DNA of 64,000 nt from an uncultured Fibrobacter sp. Lineage in GTDB: Bacteria; Fibrobacterota; Fibrobacteria; Fibrobacterales; Fibrobacteraceae. The position numbers and the translations under genes are program-made. The stretch lies in contig CAKUWY010000015.1 of the NCBI GenBank assembly GCA_934699585.1, forward strand, positions 1 to 64,000, in the 5' to 3' direction. The notes under the pieces were generated by a model. The model was not told the DNA's origin. It saw only the letters and a list, made by a program, of their open reading frames with translations, and did not search any database. Position 1 is the first letter of the stretch; every line of letters starts with the position of its first letter. Positions 60,091 through 64,000 of this stretch are shown one piece after another.

Positions 60091-62028
60091 TCATTCCCTG
60101 CTTTCTGTAATCCGTTCTACAATCCCCTCTACCGTGAGCAACTCCGGCAGCACAATCTGCTTGGAGGCGTCTCCGGCGGGGTAGATGGCATAGGCAGGCA
60201 CCCCTGATTTTTCCATGCTTTGCAGAAGTGCGTTGACTTCGGGGGTTTCCCGGGTCCAGTCCGCCTTTACAAGGGCTACGTTCAGGCTGTCCATGGCGCG
60301 GACAAAGTCTTCGTCTTCAAGGACGGCGGCTTCGTTGGCCTTGCAGGTGAGGCACCAGTCGGCGGTAACGTCGATAAAGACCGTCCGTTTCGCCTTGGCA
60401 AATTCTTCGATGAGTGCAGGGCTGTAGCGGAACCACCCGTCTTCGGTCATTTGCTGTTGCATGCGGGCGTTAAAGGTGGCGATGGCCGCCCGCTCGTATT
60501 CGGGAGCGATTCCTGCAAACCAGAGGGAGAACAGCGCGACGCTACTGAGAATGACTACCGCAACTTCGCGGATGAAGGCGGTTCCCGGTTTTGCGAATTT
60601 CCCGAGCAGAACGGAGCAGGCGATGCTTGCGATAGCGACGGCGGCAAAAAGTTCTACGCCTGTAACTCCCGCCTGCTCATTTACAATCCAGAAAAGCCAA
60701 CCTACGCTTGCAAGCAGCAAGACGCCCATTACCCTTTGCAAATGGACCATCCACACGCCAGGTTTTGGGAAAACTTTAAGTACGCCGGGGAAGGCACTCA
60801 CCAGCATGTAGGGGAGGGCAAGGCCAAGGCCTGCCGCAGTAAAGAACAGGAACAGGATTGGCGTGGTCTGCGCAAAGGCGAATCCCATGGCGGTACCCAG
60901 GAAGGGAGCAGAACAAGGAGTGCTCAGGAGCACCAGGAGCGCACCCGTAAAGAACGCTCCCGCAAGTCCGGACTTTTGTCCTGCGCTGTCCATTCGGGTA
61001 GTAGTGCTCCAGGGAAGCCAGATTTCAAAGACTCCGAAAAAGCTCATGGCAAAAGCGGTCAAGATGACCACCATGAAGGCGATAAAGCCTGCACTCTGGA
61101 ACTGCATCCCCCAGCCCGCGGACCCGCCGCCGGCCTTGACGGCGGCGACAACGGCGGCCAGCACCCAGAAGCTACACAAGATGCCCGCCGTTGTGGCTCC
61201 TCCCAAGGCGAGGAGCCGTCCGCGGCTTTCTCCCGCCTGTTTGATCAGGCTGAAAAGCTTCAAGGAAAGTACAGGCAGAACGCAGGGCATCAGGTTCAGG
61301 ATGATCCCGCCCACGAAGGCAAAGAACAGCAGGAGCACGATACCGGCGGAGGCATCGTCGGCAAGTCCAGTCACGCTGCCCGCACCGTTCTCCCTGGCGT
61401 CTGCACGACTTTCGCCTGTGCGACCTTCAACCGCACCTATTTCAGAATCGTTTTTTTTTACGCCCGCGCCTACCGCGCCACCGTTTAACGATCCGTCTAA
61501 CGAGATGGTCTTGCTTGCGGGAGCGAGGCAGATGGAGTTGTCACAGGCCTGGTAATTAAAGGTGACGCTGGTGCCAAGGCTGTCGTAGTTTGCACCGTCA
61601 ACAGTTTTTACCGGAATCTTTATGGAGAAGGTCCCGCGAAATGTCCAGATTTCAAGCTCCAGGGCCTCGTTGTATTCCTTGATGGGCTCTGGCCAAACCG
61701 CCTCGCCAAATTCAAGACCTTCGGCCTTGGCTTCAACAGAAGAGGGCTTCAAGAATTCGTCGGTGACCTTGTTGGCGTTTACGTGCCACTTGTCTGGGAC
61801 GGTCACGGTTACGGTGAGCGTCCCGCCATCCTTCAACGCACCTGCCGAATACTCCATCTGCATTTCAGGGGGCGGCATGGAATTCATGTTGAATTCCTGG
61901 GCGAAAACAGCCGTTGCAAACACCAGCAACAGGTAACAATATTTTGCAAATAGGCAACGGTTGTTTGCATTTTGACAACAGTTGTTTGCCATTTTTTCAA
62001 AAATTCGTTTTTTTAGATTCAATTTCAT
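60091..62028 (-). CDS. DsbD-like thiol:disulphide interchange protein
   Basis: This ~645-residue inner-membrane protein has an N-terminal periplasmic DsbD-alpha-like domain after a signal peptide, an eight-helix CcdA-like domain (LNLMPCVLPVLSLK with the redox Cys, GFAFAQTTPIL and the second Cys in LSTPCSAPFLGTA), and a C-terminal thioredoxin-like domain with DVTADWCLTCKANE. It carries electrons from cytosolic thioredoxin to periplasmic reductants. A start at ATG 61992 (signal peptide beginning MANNCCQNANN) is an alternative. Divergent from the ECF sigma gene by 32 bases. Confidence 0.92.
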   Translation of the reverse strand: MKLNLKKRIFEKMANNCCQNANNRCLFAKYCYLLLVFATAVFAQEFNMNSMPPPEMQMEYSAGALKDGGTLTVTVTVPDKWHVNANKVTDEFLKPSSVEAKAEGLEFGEAVWPEPIKEYNEALELEIWTFRGTFSIKIPVKTVDGANYDSLGTSVTFNYQACDNSICLAPASKTISLDGSLNGGAVGAGVKKNDSEIGAVEGRTGESRADARENGAGSVTGLADDASAGIVLLLFFAFVGGIILNLMPCVLPVLSLKLFSLIKQAGESRGRLLALGGATTAGILCSFWVLAAVVAAVKAGGGSAGWGMQFQSAGFIAFMVVILTAFAMSFFGVFEIWLPWSTTTRMDSAGQKSGLAGAFFTGALLVLLSTPCSAPFLGTAMGFAFAQTTPILFLFFTAAGLGLALPYMLVSAFPGVLKVFPKPGVWMVHLQRVMGVLLLASVGWLFWIVNEQAGVTGVELFAAVAIASIACSVLLGKFAKPGTAFIREVAVVILSSVALFSLWFAGIAPEYERAAIATFNARMQQQMTEDGWFRYSPALIEEFAKAKRTVFIDVTADWCLTCKANEAAVLEDEDFVRAMDSLNVALVKADWTRETPEVNALLQSMEKSGVPAYAIYPAGDASKQIVLPELLTVEGIVERITESRE

Positions 62029-62060
62029 AAATTTGCGCCGTCAAAATACAGAGGGGAACA

Positions 62061-62594
62061 ATGGAGCAAACGATCAGAAACAAAGATACAAAAGTCGATA
62101 GGTGGTTGGAAGAGATGTGGAGAATATACTCCCCTCAAATTTACAACCTGTGTCGGATGAATTGTGGGAGTAGGGAAGATGCGCTGGATGTTTTACAAAA
62201 TGTCGCCCTGCGTTTCTGCCAAAATGCAAAAAAGATTAAGTATGGGGATTCTATCTACCCTTGGCTATTTCAGGTCTTTAGGAATTGTTTTTACGATTAT
62301 GCGAGGCATCGACAGAAACAGGCGCCTTTTTCCGTTGTCTCGGATGTGATGGGGGATTATATGGCGTTGCCTGCGGAAAAATCAGTTTTTTATAGAGAAG
62401 GAAATCAGAAAAATGATGAACTGGATCGCGCTGTCGGTAGTCTTTCCAGGAGGGATAGGGAATTAATAGACTTGACATTCCACAAGGGCTTGACAACAGA
62501 GGAACTGAGCGCTCTTTACGGGGTGTCTTTTAACACCATAACCAAAAGGAGAAAATCGGCTATTAAAAGGGCAAGGAATGTTTTGTTGGGGTAG
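62061..62594 (+). CDS. ECF-type sigma-70 family RNA polymerase sigma factor
   Basis: This 177-residue protein has region 2 (QIYNLCRMNCGSREDALDV, FCQNAKKIKYGDSIYPWLFQ) and region 4 (SRRDRELIDLTFHKGLTTEE, SALYGVSFNTITKRRKSAIK) with the helix-turn-helix. The order and size match extracytoplasmic-function sigma factors. No anti-sigma gene is adjacent within the window; the next gene is a secreted protein. TAAATTTG lies 26 bases before the ATG and AGAGGGG serves as ribosome site. Confidence 0.9.
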   Translation: MEQTIRNKDTKVDRWLEEMWRIYSPQIYNLCRMNCGSREDALDVLQNVALRFCQNAKKIKYGDSIYPWLFQVFRNCFYDYARHRQKQAPFSVVSDVMGDYMALPAEKSVFYREGNQKNDELDRAVGSLSRRDRELIDLTFHKGLTTEELSALYGVSFNTITKRRKSAIKRARNVLLG

Positions 62595-62622
62595 CACATT
62601 TTTGTAATTTTAGGGGGTGCTT

Positions 62623-64000
62623 TTGTCACGAACCCTATTAGCCTTGCTGTTTTTAGTGGCAGCTGTACTGGCTGACGAGTGGAAAGTGTTTTCCCGACCG
62701 TCGCCGGTGTATGCCGCTGTTCCCTACGAGTCTGGATATGTGCTGGCTACAGGCGGGGGAATCCAGTTTTCTACTCCAAAAATAAACAAGCTTTTCACTT
62801 CGGCAGATGGTCTTGGGGCGACAACCTTTTACGGTGTGGCACAGACAGAATCAAAGATATATGCTGTTTCGGAATACGGACTTGTTGCCGCATACGACAA
62901 AAAAACGGGCCGCTGGAAGGCCGCGAACCGATCTTACTTGAACAACAAGATGCGCGTGGTTCCCGGCCAGGTGCTTGCGGCAGAAAACATCTTGATTATT
63001 GCTTTTGAAAACAGCCTTGCTTTTTATGATACTGAACAGGATGCTTTTTTGTTATCTGTTCAAGGAGTTGGGCAAACCTCGTTTGTTTCTAAATCGCTTC
63101 AGAAAATATCAATCATTGGTGATTCGTTGTTTGTTTCTTTGGGCGACGAAGTGTACGGGCGAAAGATGGTTTGGGGTAAACTGGCAAAAGATATGCGCCT
63201 AGTTGATCCCTTGTCATGGGGCAAAAAGGAAGGATCGGCAATCAGTTTCTTTGAAAAACAAGACGCATTAAAAATTGATAGGGAACAGTTTTTTGATAAC
63301 TATACTTTAGGTAATGTTTACGAGATAACTCCGATACCAAGGGGGGGGGTTGTTGCTGCATCACCTAGTGGAAATATTGCCTATAGTGACGGATATTTAT
63401 GGCTTGGTGCAACTCATATTGGGGAAGGTCCTGGTAGCAATGCAGGAGCCTATGATAATCGAATGAAGGTACTTTCATCCCTTGATGGAGGTCTGCTTCT
63501 GGCCCATACATGGGGAGCGGGATTTTTTTTATACAAGGATGATGGATATACACTTTTAAAGTTTTTTTCTCCTTTGGACGAAAACAGCTGTATGGATGAA
63601 TATCTTGAAAATTACACAGTTGCTGTGGGTACGACTACGGCACCAGACAGCTCTGGATTTCTAATCGCAACATCAAAGCAGCCTGCATACGGCTTGGTGT
63701 TTATTAGTAAAAATGGAGATATTAGTTGCCTGTCAGGGGTGGGTAGTTCTTCTATTGCAGGAAACTTAGCTGTCAAGATTGATTCCAAAACAGGGGAGTG
63801 GATCGTGTATGTTTCTTCAAGGGACGCATTCTATGCTTCACAGGGGGGCTCTTTAGATGTGTTCAGACTAGTGCCACCCTCAAAAAAAGGAGGTAGGTTG
63901 ATTGTATCAAAAAAGAAAAATTATAAGGTTCCGGAAAATAGAGCTCCGATAGATTTCGTTTTTGATAAAGATGAAGATTTTTTGTGGATGGTTTCTGTAG
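62623..64000 (+). CDS. Secreted beta-propeller-like protein (truncated by window)
   Basis: An open frame of 459 codons runs from TTG 62623 (AGGGGG five to ten bases upstream) to the window end without a stop. It starts SRTLLALLFLVAAVLADEWKV, a signal peptide. The mature part has repeated strand-turn units (YAAVPYESGYVLATGGGIQF, YAVSEYGLVAAYDKKTGRW, IVYVSSRDAFYAS), similar to propeller or YVTN-type repeats. It follows the sigma factor by 28 bases and may be one of its targets or its operon partner. Codon use is normal for the window. The 3' part is unseen. Confidence 0.72.
   Translation, partial: MSRTLLALLFLVAAVLADEWKVFSRPSPVYAAVPYESGYVLATGGGIQFSTPKINKLFTSADGLGATTFYGVAQTESKIYAVSEYGLVAAYDKKTGRWKAANRSYLNNKMRVVPGQVLAAENILIIAFENSLAFYDTEQDAFLLSVQGVGQTSFVSKSLQKISIIGDSLFVSLGDEVYGRKMVWGKLAKDMRLVDPLSWGKKEGSAISFFEKQDALKIDREQFFDNYTLGNVYEITPIPRGGVVAASPSGNIAYSDGYLWLGATHIGEGPGSNAGAYDNRMKVLSSLDGGLLLAHTWGAGFFLYKDDGYTLLKFFSPLDENSCMDEYLENYTVAVGTTTAPDSSGFLIATSKQPAYGLVFISKNGDISCLSGVGSSSIAGNLAVKIDSKTGEWIVYVSSRDAFYASQGGSLDVFRLVPPSKKGGRLIVSKKKNYKVPENRAPIDFVFDKDEDFLWMVSV

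Overview
The window looks like chromosome from a Fibrobacter-type bacterium (Fibrobacteres, anaerobic plant-fibre degrader). Supporting signs are three tandem lipoproteins with the Fibrobacter succinogenes major paralogous (FISUMP) C-terminal domain, serine-rich linkers in secreted proteins, glycoside hydrolases of families 9 and 5, a futalosine-pathway menaquinone gene (mqnA), anaerobic ribonucleotide reductase, and BamD/LptFG genes of a Gram-negative envelope. The assignment is inferred from gene content only; no rRNA is present.

Layout: 0.3-5 kb holds an ABC-F ATPase, a secreted polysaccharide deacetylase, a small exported protein and folD. 5.3-11.2 kb is a five-gene family-5 peptide/oligosaccharide ABC importer whose first permease carries an unusual ~120-residue insertion. 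11.3-15.8 kb has an envelope protein, a GH9 endoglucanase, a Nudix hydrolase, a patatin and a DUF1653 protein. 15.8-16.9 kb is two dense arrays of palindromic repeats around a GIY-YIG nuclease gene. 16.9-21.6 kb has a CoA-transferase/GH5/small-protein operon on the minus strand, and mqnA plus a response-regulator diguanylate cyclase on the plus strand. 21.6-22.0 kb is a third repeat array, then three tandem FISUMP lipoproteins with collagen-like stalks (22.1-27.9 kb).

27.9-32.6 kb (minus strand) carries an Rpn-family nuclease and a bamD - outer-membrane protein - PHP hydrolase operon. 32.6-38.4 kb (plus) carries lptF, lptG, a GGDEF protein and a sodium:solute symporter. 39.5-42.7 kb is the class III ribonucleotide reductase locus, in which the glycyl-radical tail of NrdD is a separate 48-residue gene and nrdG has no standard start codon. 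Then follow a rhomboid protease, a structured intergenic region with tRNA-Gly(GCC), an adenylate-cyclase-like gene, hemW, two large secreted proteins with related C-termini (47-54 kb), an FKBP lipoprotein, argA, a nitroreductase, folE, a glycogen synthase, a DsbD-like protein, an ECF sigma factor and a truncated secreted protein.

The most distinctive feature is the repeat content. One family of palindromic elements (flanks GTCAT and GATC, stem sequence variable with compensating changes) occurs in most intergenic gaps and also inside genes: it codes part of the signal peptides of two FISUMP lipoproteins and a ~55-residue insert in the PHP hydrolase. A second family consists of heptanucleotide tandem repeats in inverted arms at three separate loci.
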